From positions 11,844,451 to 11,908,450 of the forward strand of contig JACMZG010000008.1 in the NCBI GenBank assembly GCA_018340805.1: 64,000 nucleotides of DNA, read 5' to 3'. The DNA is from Microvelia longipes. Its lineage: Eukaryota; Arthropoda; Insecta; Hemiptera; Veliidae. The number at the start of each line of letters is the position of its first letter. Position 1 is the first letter of the stretch. This document shows, one piece after another, positions 10,065-20,719 of this stretch. The translations under genes and the position numbers were made by a program. Under the pieces are notes generated by a model. That model was not told the DNA's origin and did not search any database. It worked only from the letters and a program-made list of their open reading frames with translations.

Positions 10065-11400
10065 TTGCCTTAAACTATAGAGAAATTTGTTTGATGTCAA
10101 ATGAAATCCTATTGATAAAAAAGCATAAAAATAATATCGAATTATATCAGATATTATTGGTTGCTTATTCATCAAATTTTAGACTTAAGATTCAGCAAAG
10201 TTTATAGAAAGTACCTGAAAATGGACCTAAACCCCCCACCCTAAAACTGGGGCCAACACACCATGTGTTCTGCACATATATATAAAATCCACAAATCATC
10301 TTCCTACCTAACCCTACCCGGGAACCAATGGTATATTACCATTGCCCAATGGTTCAATTTGCGGCTGACATGACGATGAAGTGTGGATATATAAGGAGAT
10401 AAGTGAGTCATAACCCTGAGTCCCTAACCTACCCGCCGCGCCTAACTATGAAAAAATATTTCGGCTTAAACAACGGGTCATGAATCAAGTACCTCCTAAA
10501 CAAAAAGTGTACGGGTGCCTGACCAGAAGGTTTTTATTATGCTTATACAATATATTCGATTTTATTAGAAAAATAACAAAACATGAAGTTAGTAATTTTT
10601 TATCAGTTACTACAGTGAAATTAGACCTTTGACTTAAAACCGGAAACATTCTGAACAAGCCAATGGGTTAGTTTGTTTCATAAATAATGTATAGTGTTTA
10701 AAAGAAATACAAATAGCCAAAATAGGAAGTGTACATATTTAATTTTTTTTATCTAACTAGTTAAACTATAAAATATGAAATTTATAAATATGTATAAAGA
10801 TCACTAAAAATTAAAAGCTACAAAATTTAAACAGATATCAGCGCTAGCGATGACCACTGCCGACAACAGCCTAGTTCAAAGACTGTCGTACCAAAATAAA
10901 CAACAATGTTACCAAAAATATCATAAGAGACGTATGCTTCGGTCGGGGCTATAGGCAGTTACAATCACTACGTCACTCCCCACAGCCCCCACAAAAGCGT
11001 GACTGCAGTATTTATGCTAACATTGTGTCTAAGTCAGCCCACAATCTCAAACCAGGCTAATCCCCGACAGTGACCACCTATAGATAATATCCATACTACA
11101 ATGTGATATGTTTTATAATAAATAACGAACCGATTCGGCGTCCTCTTGAAGATCTTGTAGGCCTAGGCAGGGTCCGATAAAACCAAGACTGAAAGGTTAG
11201 TGTCAATTGGTTTGATCGGAACCCTGATTACTTATCTTTAAAACTGAAACGGCGATCCTGCGAAGGTTGACTCAGATAAAGCAAAACAGGAGCAAAATCC
11301 GATCCTGCGACAAAAAAATATCAGTTAAATATTATAATAAATAACTAACATTTATAAAGGATTGGACAAGAGATAAATGAAACTTACTTAACAACTGTCT
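10065..11400. other. non-coding stretch with moderate GC patches
   Basis: No ORF of note. A short imperfect inverted repeat (GGGTCCGATAAAACCA and TGGTTTGATCGGAACCC) lies at about 11165-11225. No RNA gene was recognised. Confidence 0.5.
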
Positions 11401-11415
11401 TACTTTACTGTAATA

Positions 11416-11417
<2 letters not shown>

Positions 11418-11479
<62 letters not shown>
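11418..11479. repeat. (AT)n microsatellite
   Basis: An uninterrupted AT dinucleotide run of about 60 bases. Confidence 0.95.
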
Positions 11480-11481
<2 letters not shown>

Positions 11482-11800
11482 ACGAAATTTCTCTTCGATT
11501 TTAACTTTTAAATACTTAATGAATAGAAACTATAGTCAGTCTGCTCATTACGGTCTTGGTCGACCGTATCACAAATAAGCGTATAGCGAGTTAGGATCAA
11601 AGTATCCGGTATAAGAAAACGCCTTATTTTTGTGAGAATAATAAGAACGTAACAACTTGTATATGATATGGCGGACCGAGGATATATCAGAAGTGAACCT
11701 ATAAAAATGAACTAATGCTGACGATGACATAAAACTTAGTACTATTGTTAGTCTTATATAGGGGGCTACGAATAGTTGCAGTTAAGGGTAATTGAAAAGT

Positions 11801-12114
11801 AATATATAAACCAAGTAGGGAAACAAAAGCAATTTTTGTCTGATATGACAAGTCGTAATTTACTTTACTATTTTTCTTTAACTAAATGATTGTAAAAAAA
11901 ATTTTAAATTAGCACGTACGCAGTAAAAAGTTAAACTCACCTTATGTTATCAGTGAAGCCAATAAAAATTAAAGACAAAAGGTAAATCCTCGAAAGCTCA
12001 TGAGCAGTTATTTTAATTGTAGTGATATTTTTGAGTCAGCTTTCAGGTAATCACGCATGTCTGAATTTTTTTACATGGATTTGTATAGGAGTTTCCCTAC
12101 TTGGTTTATATATT
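11801..12114. mobile_element. 314-bp MITE with 24-bp terminal inverted repeats
   Basis: AATATATAAACCAAGTAGGG plus AAAC at 11801-11824 is exactly complementary to 12091-12114. The interior is non-coding. I cannot define a target duplication because the ends run into TA-rich sequence. Confidence 0.7.
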
Positions 12115-12118
12115 GCTG

Positions 12119-12418
12119 TAGGCATAGAGATATTATAACCTAGAGGGGCCATGTTTAAATTTTGAAACATGGAAAAAGTAACGTGACCACCTTCGTTATA
12201 AATATAATCAAATAATCAGGATAAAATTACAATAGCTTATATGGTAAAACGTTAAAATACAAATCAAGACACAAACAATGTGCGGGAAACCGAAATAAAT
12301 TTATTCATTGTAACCTTAACTCACTATTGAAGAAGGTTTCAATAAGGTTACACAGAGCCCCTGAGAGCCCCAAAAAGATGTTTCAGGCTTCTCAATGTAT
12401 TTAGATAGGCTATGCCTC
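12119..12418 (+). mobile_element. dispersed ~300-bp MITE-like repeat, copy A
   Basis: It begins GGCATAGAGATATTA and contains AAATTTTGAAACAT, ATAATCAAATAATCAG, a GTTACACAGAGCCCCTGAGA block, and ends near GGCTATGCC. Related copies lie at ~19322-19620 and ~32140-32412 (minus) and 39503-39786 (plus). Some copies are preceded by TA, but a TA duplication is not proven. Confidence 0.7.
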
Positions 12419-12439
12419 CTTTAGTATATATCTCTATGC

Positions 12440-12790
12440 CGGTAGGTAATAGTAATATGCGGTGTAATAGGTTATACGTTATATTAATCGTAGGAGTAAT
12501 TCGTTACGTTATAGTAATAGCCAGAGTTATAGGTTATAGTAATAGTAGGAGTAACAGGATATAATAATAGTTATAAGTAACAGAAATAGTAGGTGTAATA
12601 GGTTACGTTATATTAAGTTGGAGCAATAGGTTGCGTTATAGTAATAGCAAGAATTATACGTTATTGTTATAGTTATTGGCTGCAGTAACAATAGAATAGT
12701 AATAAGTTGCAGTATTAGTACCAATACATATAGGGCTAACAGTAATATTAGTATTAATAGCAGTAATATTTATTAAAGTTATATTAGTAA
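12440..12790. repeat. degenerate GTTATAGTAATAGTAGGAGTAATAG minisatellite
   Basis: Irregular units of ATAGTAATAG, GGAGTAATAG and GGTTACGTTATA repeat through the stretch with many indels. No ORF. Confidence 0.6.
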
Positions 12791-13007
12791 TTTAATATTT
12801 ATAGCAGACATGCAAGTAGAATAATTGTGAATGGTAATAAAAATATTCAAAATGGCTAAAGATTCAAAGTGAAATATATCGTACTTATATTGCGATCTAT
12901 TAACTTATATAATTATGCTAACTATTATAGAATTGTAGTTAAGTATTAAAAAAATTAAAAATTATATTGATTAAAACGAATAATAAAATATAATTTTTAA
13001 ACTTACT

Positions 13008-13105
13008 TCACTTCATCGATCATTCCGCTCTGCATGAAGGCTGAAGGCCGACTGACGAGAGCCGACCTGGCCTTCCTACTCCTCCATCCGCCATCTTGAA
13101 TATCA
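13008..13105 (-). promoter_or_regulatory. candidate 5' exon or promoter with AAGATGGCGG motif
   Basis: On the minus strand CAAGATGGCGG, identical to the core of the YY1/Pho-type motif often found at transcription starts, is followed by ~80 bases of unusually GC-rich sequence. This ends in GAA|GTAAGT, a perfect 5' splice donor. The ATG within the motif opens only a 24-codon frame, so this would be an untranslated first exon. No downstream exon was recognised to the left. Confidence 0.2.
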
Positions 13106-13469
13106 CGGAACACATAATTATTAAATATTATTTTTTATTTATGATGAAATTTATTAATAATTATTAACTAATATATTTTTACAATTAACTTGTAATAATT
13201 CGTAATATTTTTTTAAAATTTTAGACCAAAAACAAAAAAAAAATATATCAGCTGATATGCCTAATGCGATGTATTTTTATTTATTTTTTCTAAATTATCT
13301 TAAAAACAAAAATAAATAATACTTTTTTTATTAAATAATAATTTGAACTTAATGTATTTTTTTTCGAAATTTCTCCGTTTATACCTCGAGTTAAGTAACC
13401 TCCATCTTGTATAATTACAACAATACGAGAAAAATATTTGTTGAATAAAAATAATCAATTTATATTTAA

Positions 13470-13650
13470 TTATGTGTAACTATATAAATTATCACCATTA
13501 ATTTTTAATGTTACATTTAATTTTAATAAATTTTCTATACGGGCATAGAGATATTTATTTCTATGGAAGCCTTATCGTTTGCATTTTGCAACATCGGAAA
13601 AGTAATATCTCTATGGAAAAAGTAACCTGAGCACCTTTGATATATTTTTT
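13470..13650 (+). repeat. partial dispersed repeat related to copy A
   Basis: TTTTAATAAATTTTCTATACGGGCATAGAGATATTT and the following GCAACATCGGAAAAGTAA match a second partial copy at 18557-18703. The rest of the family body is missing. Confidence 0.55.
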
Positions 13651-14000
13651 TTGAGTGTGTGTGAGTGTGCAGTCCAACACATGACATTACTTTTCCAATA
13701 TATACGGTATAAATGATGAAAAGTAGAAAATAATTAAATAAGTTTCAACTTAATTTAAAAAACCTTATTTTTTAATAAATATTGATACATTAGTTTTTAA
13801 GTTGTAATGATTTATTAATAACATAATTGATATAATATTTTTATGTCAATATTAACAATTTGACATAAAATTATTATTAATTTTTACAACACCTCTGTTA
13901 TTTTTAGCGACATGTAATTGAATATATTCTGGGGTCTTTTTTTGTGTATTCAATGTAAATTTAACTTCAATGGAAGAGGTCCAAAAACATATAACCAGTC

Positions 14001-14757
14001 AAACAATGGGGTCAGGTCCTTTCCGTCGAATGACCATTCCGTCGAAAGTCCCTTCCGTCGAAATTCGACGGAAGGGTTTTTCGACGGAGTGGTCAGGCCT
14101 TTCCGTCGAAAAGCCCGTCCGTCGAAAAAGAAGTTGTTTTCGACGGAACGGTTTCAAATAGAAAACTTGGACCACTCCGTCGAAAAACCATTCCGTCGAA
14201 AAGCCTCTTTTTTGTCAACATTTCGACGATTGGGTTTTTCGACGGTATGGTCAAGCCATTCCGTCGAAAAGCCCGTCCGTCGAAATTAATATATTTTCGA
14301 CGGAACGGTTTTAAAACGCAAAGTTAGGCCGTTCCGTCGAAATATTAATTTTCGACGGAATGGCTTTCGACGATTGGGCTTTTCGACGGAGTGGCTCGTC
14401 TCTACCCACGACAGACCGTTCCGTCGAAATTATCAACGCCTGCAGAATATAGTCTTATAGAAAAGTTAGCCAGCTATACAGTATTGTATTGTTAATTGCA
14501 TACCCCACAGACGTAAGGTGCTACAAAGTTTTAAAGTATTTACGGTTTACTTTCAAAATAAAGTTTAACATAAATCTTTTTTAATAAGATCTGCTAACAA
14601 ATGGATCTTTGCGCCAAATGGCAATAACTAATTAATAATGTATTGATTTGACCATGTTTGGCGCCTAAGATTAAAAAAGTTAATGTAATCAAAAATAGTT
14701 CACTCCTGTTTATATATTAGTGAATTACCAAGGAGAAATGATCTTGTAAGATTGAGA

Positions 14758-14797
<40 letters not shown>

Positions 14798-15508
14798 ATA
14801 TAATATTATAATATATATATATTTATATATATATATAATATAATGTGTGTGTGTGTAGTGATAAATATAATATATCTATAAATAAATAAATATATATATA
14901 TATATATATTTGCTCTAAACGTACAACGAATATATGCTCCTAATTTCCCCTCACCCACCCATGTATATGACTTAACTTATAAGCTTGATTTTCAGTTTTA
15001 AAAATCTTTTATTAAAAGACGCCTTTAGATTTTTAAGTATGCAAAACCATCAATACTCACATGTAAACCTAAAAAGTAATCCGATAATATAGGATTTTCG
15101 ACGGAATGGTCTTTCGACGGAAAGGCCTTTCGACGGTATGGTCAAGCCATTCCGTCGAAAAGCCCGTCCGTCGAAATTAATATATTTTCGACGGAACGGT
15201 TTAAAACTAAAAAGTCAGACCATTCCGTCGAAAAATATAAATTCGACGGAATGGCTTTTCGACGGAATAGTTTTTCGACGGACGGGACTTTCGACGGAAT
15301 GGTCTTTCGACGGAAAGGCCTTTCGACGGAATGGTTTTATTTTAAAAAGTCAAGCCATTCCGTCGAAAAATATAAATTCGACGGAATGGCTTTTCGACGG
15401 AATGGTTTTTCGACGGAAGGGCCTTTCGACGATAAGTTCCATTTTTTTCGACGGAATGGCCTTTCGACGGAAGGGCTTTTCGACGCTTGTGTACTGACCC
15501 AAACAATG
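14001..15508. mobile_element. 1,492-bp foldback-type DNA transposon with 8-bp target duplication
   Basis: AAACAATG at 14001-14008 and 15501-15508 flanks a body that starts GGGTCAG (14009) and ends CTGACCC (15500). Each end is an array of an 11-bp unit, TTTCGACGGAA or its complement TTCCGTCGAAA. The left arm (~14020-14430) carries about 11 CCGTCGAA and 7 TTCGACGG. The right arm (~15093-15487) carries about 4 and 15, so the arms are inverted overall. A ~75-bp segment near 14240-14315 recurs directly at ~15130-15210. The ~660-bp centre is AT-rich and non-coding. Foldback elements have this design; the superfamily is not clear from the 8-bp duplication. Confidence 0.75.
14760..14910. repeat. (AT)n and (GT)n microsatellite in the foldback centre
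   Basis: Long TA runs interrupted by AATATAATATT and a short GTGTGTGT run. Confidence 0.9.
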
Positions 15509-15661
15509 TAAGTTAAGACAGTATTGTCTGACATAATCAGTTAAAAGACATAAAAATTTAAAAAAGAAGAAAAAGGAAAATTTGTTATCAGTGGTCTCTG
15601 GATTTAATTTGTTTAAAAATGTGCTAAAATTTCTTTTGTTTTGATTAGTTTTTTTAAAAAA

Positions 15662-16129
15662 ATGGCTAGAAGTTTAGGATTATTGTTAGGCCGTTGTATG
15701 CCCTGTGCAAAGGACAACGCGTCTAAATTCTGTGTTAGTCGAATGGAATTGGACACCAATTTAAATATGTACTTTAAAAAATTATCATTTGTATACGCAC
15801 ACGATCCCAAGAAGATTTGTAAAAGTGGTGATATCGTTCTAATAGAAGAATTGGACGAAAAAATGTCCAAATTGGTGACACATCGAGTTAAGGAAGTAGT
15901 TTATCCTCTTGGTGATATTACAGATCCGATTACAGGTAAAAAGCTAGCTGGGGCTCAGTTTAGAGACCACCAGGACGAGATTAATGAGCTTTATGGTAAG
16001 TCTCGAAGAAAATTCGACTATAACAAAGCACCGAGCAGAGGTTGGCAAGAAGGCAAAAAGGATTTTACTGATAAGGAGACGTACATTAAATATCATGATG
16101 ATGGAAAGGACCATCCTTATGCTTATTAA
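15662..16129 (+). CDS. mRpS17: mitochondrial small ribosomal subunit protein uS17m
   Basis: This is an intact ORF of 155 residues without an intron. The OB-fold region of the S17 family is recognisable through LLGRCMPC (near the start), MELDTNLNMYFKK, YAHDPKKICKSGDIVLIEEL and VKEVVYPLGDITDPITGKK. The protein binds rRNA in the mitochondrial small subunit. The ATG at 15662 is chosen because MARSLGLLLGRC fits the family start; the upstream in-frame codons only add ISFFKK. The C-terminal ~60 residues are charged and family-variable. The foldback element ends 161 bases before the start codon. A TCAGTGG initiator-like string lies at about 15589. No AATAAA occurs between the stop codon and the MITE at 16448; the first good one I see is near 17575, so the 3' UTR may include the MITE. 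Confidence 0.92.
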   Translation: MARSLGLLLGRCMPCAKDNASKFCVSRMELDTNLNMYFKKLSFVYAHDPKKICKSGDIVLIEELDEKMSKLVTHRVKEVVYPLGDITDPITGKKLAGAQFRDHQDEINELYGKSRRKFDYNKAPSRGWQEGKKDFTDKETYIKYHDDGKDHPYAY

Positions 16130-16134
16130 GACCG

Positions 16135-16440
16135 TGCATTACACCAGATGAATGTCAATAAGAGTATACCTCTAGAAAACTAACTAGTTTGGGCGTCTGG
16201 TCTCGTATAGTATTTTTTTAAACAGTAGGATTACAAATACATTTTTTAAAAGCTGTAGTAGAATTTAAAGTGATGTAGAAATTCATACTGTTGGGGTGGG
16301 GCGCGGGACACAGTGGTACCGCATTTAAGGTGGTCCTAAATCAGGGGCTAGTTGCAGCAACTACCGCACCGAGCACTAGTGTTCCCCTTGTACCGCCGTT
16401 ATCAATATTGTTATCAGTTTTAAATTGAGATATCTATTTA
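16135..16440. other. spacer after mRpS17
   Basis: Probable 3' untranslated and intergenic sequence. A GC-rich patch at 16290-16400 (GGGGTGGGGCGCGGGACAC) stands out but is not recognised. Confidence 0.4.
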
Positions 16441-16988
16441 TGTTTAACTTAGAATAATACTATTTATAGAAGGAGCACTACTGATAACACGAAAGGCGAT
16501 TCACTGGTGCAACTAAGTAATGCTGCCACCCTTACAATATACAATTTTCTAAAAAAAATTTGGCAATACTTCCGGTTGCTGAATTATTATGTTCTATTAT
16601 TAATTAATGATTGATTATTCATAAAATACTAATATAAATATCGGCGCATTACAATATTTAAAGCATTTTAAATTGTAGTTTAACGTACTTATTAAAATTA
16701 TATTAAAAGTAGTCCTCGTCAACTAAATGTAGATTATTGTATTCCGCCACCCTTTTGCCATCTAAGACTGGTATTATTAATTACTCAGCAGGTATTTTAA
16801 GTTATAATATTTGTTATTTACGACCTTTCTTCATTAATAGATATTTATGACACATATTTAATTATAATGTTTTGTTGGCAGCATTACTTAGTTGCACCAG
16901 TCAACCGGCTTTCGTGTTATCAGTAGAATTACATTGTGTTTATGGTCCTGTGCTCCTTCTATATATAGTATTATTCTAAGATGTTTAA
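16440..16988. mobile_element. 533-bp hAT-like MITE with 8-bp target duplication
   Basis: ATGTTTAA at 16440-16447 and 16981-16988 flanks the element 16448-16980. The ends are inverted: CTTAGAATAATACTAT and ATAGTATTATTCTAAG. Inverted similarity continues inward ~80-100 bp through GAAGGAGCAC, CTGATAACACGAAAG and GGTGCAACTAAGTAATGCTG. The right arm has ~24 extra bases. The duplication fits the hAT preference (T at position 2, A at position 7). No transposase. Confidence 0.75.
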
Positions 16989-17124
16989 AAAGAAATTTAA
17001 ACAAGACAAGTTTTAACTTATATATGAACGTTTTTATAGTATAGTGTTTATATATAATTTATTTTTATAGCAAATGATTTTACTCACGTGTTTCGAGCTT
17101 TCAATATGACTAAGAATGTATAAA

Positions 17125-17240
17125 GAAGAAAAGTTTGGTCGCTAGGGCTTATTTTTGTCTCTATTGTAATTGTGGAGAAGATTATGCCTAATGTTATGTT
17201 GCCTGTCATTGATAAAGGTTACATTGTGCAACAGAAATGA
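17125..17240 (+). repeat. fragment of a dispersed repeat (family D)
   Basis: AGAAGAAAAGTTTGGTCGCTAGGGC and ATGTTGCCTGTCATTGATAAAGG match 21065-21180 closely. A longer relative lies at 30740-31760. Confidence 0.6.
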
Positions 17241-17244
17241 GTAC

Positions 17245-18290
17245 AAAACAACAAAAACACAATATTTTTATTTTCGGGCTTTAATAAAAACAATATGGAG
17301 GGTTTGTTTACAAAATATTATAACATTTAAAATTCTTTTGTCTAGTACAGAGAGACGGCCATTTTCAAAAAATATCGAGATGACTTGACCTTTTTTTATA
17401 AATATTGAGAAAACTCTAATCAATTTAAAATTTGATTTTTCGAAACTTACTTCTATTTTTAGGAAGTTGCTATTCCATTATATATTTAAAACACTAATCT
17501 CTAGTTTTTATCTTGGAATTTCTGAATTATCAGATTATATTGCAGTTTTTTGAGATTTGTTTTTCTTTTTGTGTTGAATAAAAGTTAATAAGTTCAAAAT
17601 GAAGTTTTGTCAAAGAAACTATATGTATCTCTCACAGTCCAGGCACCAAAATCTACTTGCAAAAGGTTGCATTCATAGAGTTCAAACATATAATTTATTA
17701 AATTGAATGGCTCTATCAGTTTTGTAAACTGAGAGAACACCTTTAATAAGTATATTTTATTTAATCATTTTAAATATGTGTGGATGTGTATGTATTGCAG
17801 ACATACTCAAAGTAGTGCATTATATTTAAGTATTTTTGTAAATATAGTTGATTTTGTACATGAAAGTTACAAAACTTTGTAAAATAAATTACTTTATGAA
17901 AGTTTTTTTATTTGTGTTTGCCTTTCTATAAATATTAGTTTGGATCGGTTCGAAGCAAGTTTGGGAAGAATCTACAACCTAATGCAGAGATAACCAAAAG
18001 GGGAGGTGATATAAATGAGATTATATGAAACTTTAAGAAAAGCCCCAGACTGTTTTAAAATAAAATAAACGTATTTAGATTTAAAAATAAATTTAAAAAT
18101 TATTGATAGAATAAAAAAGTTTATATGAACTCCAAGAATTAATTATCTTAGAATAGAGACATAATGCTACAAAACAGTAGTAAAGATGGATGGCTCTTGA
18201 GTAAAAGCAAAATATTTCAACATCAGTGATGATTTGTATATTTATGCCCAATTATTTTTTCTTATTTTTAATGTGTCTATTTTATATTAG
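17245..18290. other. AT-rich non-coding stretch
   Basis: Contains AATAAA-type signals near 17575 and 17882. No ORF supported. Confidence 0.4.
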
Positions 18291-18294
18291 TTGA

Positions 18295-18298
<4 letters not shown>

Positions 18299-18363
<65 letters not shown>
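18299..18363. repeat. (AT)n microsatellite
   Basis: AT dinucleotide run just left of an assembly gap. Confidence 0.9.
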
Positions 18364-18364
<1 letters not shown>

Positions 18365-18456
18365 CATAGTATGTATAAATATATATTGGTTTGGATATTA
18401 GCTAGAGGCTTCAAGAAACTAATATAAAATTAGCAACTAAACTTAAAAAAAAATTG

Positions 18457-18556
18457 NNNNNNNNNNNNNNNNNNNNNNNNNNNNNNNNNNNNNNNNNNNN
18501 NNNNNNNNNNNNNNNNNNNNNNNNNNNNNNNNNNNNNNNNNNNNNNNNNNNNNNNN
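18457..18556. other. assembly gap, 100 N
   Basis: Exactly 100 N, the usual placeholder for a gap of unknown size. Confidence 0.99.
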
Positions 18557-18703
18557 CGGTGACTAATTAAATTATTACAATTAATTTTAATGTAACGTAA
18601 TATTTAATAAAATTTTCTTTATGGGCATAGAGATATTTATTACTAGAGAACCCTTATCTGTTGAATTTCGGAACATCGAAAAAGTAAACTGAACACCTTC
18701 CAT
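18557..18703 (+). repeat. partial dispersed repeat related to copy A
   Basis: AATAAAATTTTCTTTATGGGCATAGAGATATTTATT and GAACATCGAAAAAGTAA match 13470-13650. The hAT-like MITE at 18704 interrupts its right side. Confidence 0.6.
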
Positions 18704-19285
18704 TAGAGTGCCTATATAACAGAGTGAAGCCATAGGGCTGCTCAAAAGCTATTGGTCGATTCTTGGATCAATCCCTTCCCTGTTTAGGTTACCATTATGT
18801 AGCAAAGCATCAGGTTACTCTACCTTACAAGCTTCAGTTTCCTGTTCGTTGCATTTGTTATCGGCTGTGAAATTTTCTTTTTAAACTGTTTTTTATGAAA
18901 AAAGACATTTTTTATTGCAAATATTAGTTGCATTGTGTATTCGTATTTTATTGCCATTGTTTTCTTAAATAATTGTGCTAAACGTAAATTTTGTTTACAC
19001 AATTACTTAATTAAATACTTTAACTTAATTAAAAACAATAAATAATTATATTTCTTCAAAAGCACATTATTAAAATAATTTCAAAATTGAAAAATCTGTA
19101 ATAAAAAGATCAAAGAATAAAAAATTCAATGCAAAAATTATTAAGTAAAGCAAAAAAGATTTATATTTAAATATAGCGGCTCTATATTCTTTTTTTCTTC
19201 TTATCTCTTGCAGTTAAAGATGTCGGACCGCCGCCATTTTTGATCCAATGGCTTCACTCTGTTATATAGGCACTCTACCTTCCAT
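18696..19285. mobile_element. 574-bp hAT-like MITE with 8-bp target duplication
   Basis: CCTTCCAT at 18696-18703 and 19278-19285 flanks the element 18704-19277. A 30-bp terminal inverted repeat starts TAGAGTGCCTATATAACAGA on the left, with its exact complement on the right. The TAGNG start and 8-bp duplication fit the hAT superfamily. The interior is non-coding. It is a short relative of the 9.7-kb element beginning at 19941. Confidence 0.85.
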
Positions 19286-19321
19286 AGTTCATAAGAGTCA
19301 CAGAGACTTATACTATAGAAT

Positions 19322-19620
19322 GCATAGCCTGTCTCAACACATTAAAAGGCCTGAAACATTGTATTGGGGCTCTCAGGTACTCTGTGTAACCTCAATTAAA
19401 ACCTCCTTTAAGTGTAAGTTGGGGTTATATAAATCTATTGTTTTCGGCTTCTCGCACATAGTTTGTGTTTTGATTTGTATTTTCTAACATTCCTCTATAT
19501 AAGTTACAGTAATTTTGTACTGATTATTTGATTATATTTTAGAGAAGGTGGTCAGGTTACTTTTTCGATGTTTCAAAATTTAACCAGTAGGGCCCCTCTA
19601 GTGATAATATCTCTATGATA
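19322..19620 (-). mobile_element. dispersed ~300-bp MITE-like repeat, copy C
   Basis: Inverted relative to copy A: GGGGCTCTCAGG, TCTGTGTAACC, TGATTATTTGATTATATTTT, TTTTTCGATGTTTCAAAATTT and ATATCTCTATG appear in the reverse order. Non-coding. Confidence 0.7.
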
Positions 19621-19796
19621 AGAGTAAGTTTAATGCAACAAGTATACAACTTGTAAATAAAATAATTTTTTTTGTTTTGACTTTTTACAATTTACAGAAA
19701 TGTGTATTATGTGAAAATAAAGGATTATTTATTAATAATTTGCTAATAATCTTCTTGTTTTGACCTAGGGTACAACATTAAGAACGCATCGTAGGC

Positions 19797-19930
19797 GACC
19801 CGACTCGAGCCCTGGGGGGTGTTTTGTTAATAAAAAGTGTAATGGCTGGAACCGGTCTTAATTTTTCGTAAATACCTTCCTGAACAAGGATCTGCAATTC
19901 TGCCGACTCGTATCGGATGGGTGTCCCAGG
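19797..19930 (+). repeat. left arm of a long inverted repeat split by the hAT-like element
   Basis: Starting near AGCCCTGGGG and running through TTAATAAAAAGTGTAATGGC, GGATCTGCAATTCTGC and ATGGGTGTCCCAGG, this ~134-bp segment is almost exactly complementary to ~29693-29828. The two arms were a near-contiguous palindromic element before the 9.7-kb insertion. Confidence 0.8.
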
Positions 19931-20719
19931 TAGAACGCACTAGAGTGCCTGTATAATCAGAGTGAAGACAACCGGGTAATCAAAAATGATTGGTCCATTT
20001 TCAAGGTCATTGGAACGCAAATTCGATTTGTCCGACATTTAATAATATAGAAAGAAGAAGATGACGAAGAATGCATTGTAAAAAGTGTTTTAATAAAGTC
20101 CCTTATAATTTTATATGTCAAACGATATCATGTTTTCCTGTTTAATGTAACAATTTTATTTTAGTACAGTTTAATTGGAACAGACTACTGTTTAATGTTG
20201 CTAAAAGAGACGAAAGCAAGTCCTGGCCTTTTTCATTTTTAAGGCAAAATGAAGCTTAGATAACAAACAAACCGATTCATTCATTACATGGCGGCTTATG
20301 GAAAAATTTCTTTCTGTTAATTTTTTTCTTAAATTCTTTCCTTGAAAAAATAGTAGTTAATTTCTTTACCGAAGATGTTTATATTTGTGATCTAGAATGT
20401 TGTACACTCCCTATCAAGCTATCAAGTTCAAGTTTTACATTCGTATTATTAAAGTTACAAGTGTTGAAAGTTTGGTGAAAAAAATGTGTTTTGAAGGGCT
20501 GTTTGTTTACTTCAGTTACGTTCAAATGTTTAATTTATTATTAGACATTGGTATTATTTAATGATTCTGCACGCTCTTGTGGTTAATTTCAAGGATCATT
20601 GACATGTTTACAGCTATTTATTTTCTAGATAACTTCTTACATACATAACAAATTGTCAGACGTCAATGGGTTCAAATCTTACATGTATCTAACGAAAATT
20701 AGTACAAATTGTTATTATT

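Noticed and set aside
13918..14289. ORF rich in FRRKA and STEWS
   Set aside because: Produced by the CGACGG arrays of the foldback element; the same text appears in several frames and both strands.
15138..15534. Overlapping ORFs with FRRNG/FDGMAF repeats
   Set aside because: Same array artefact in the right arm of the foldback element.
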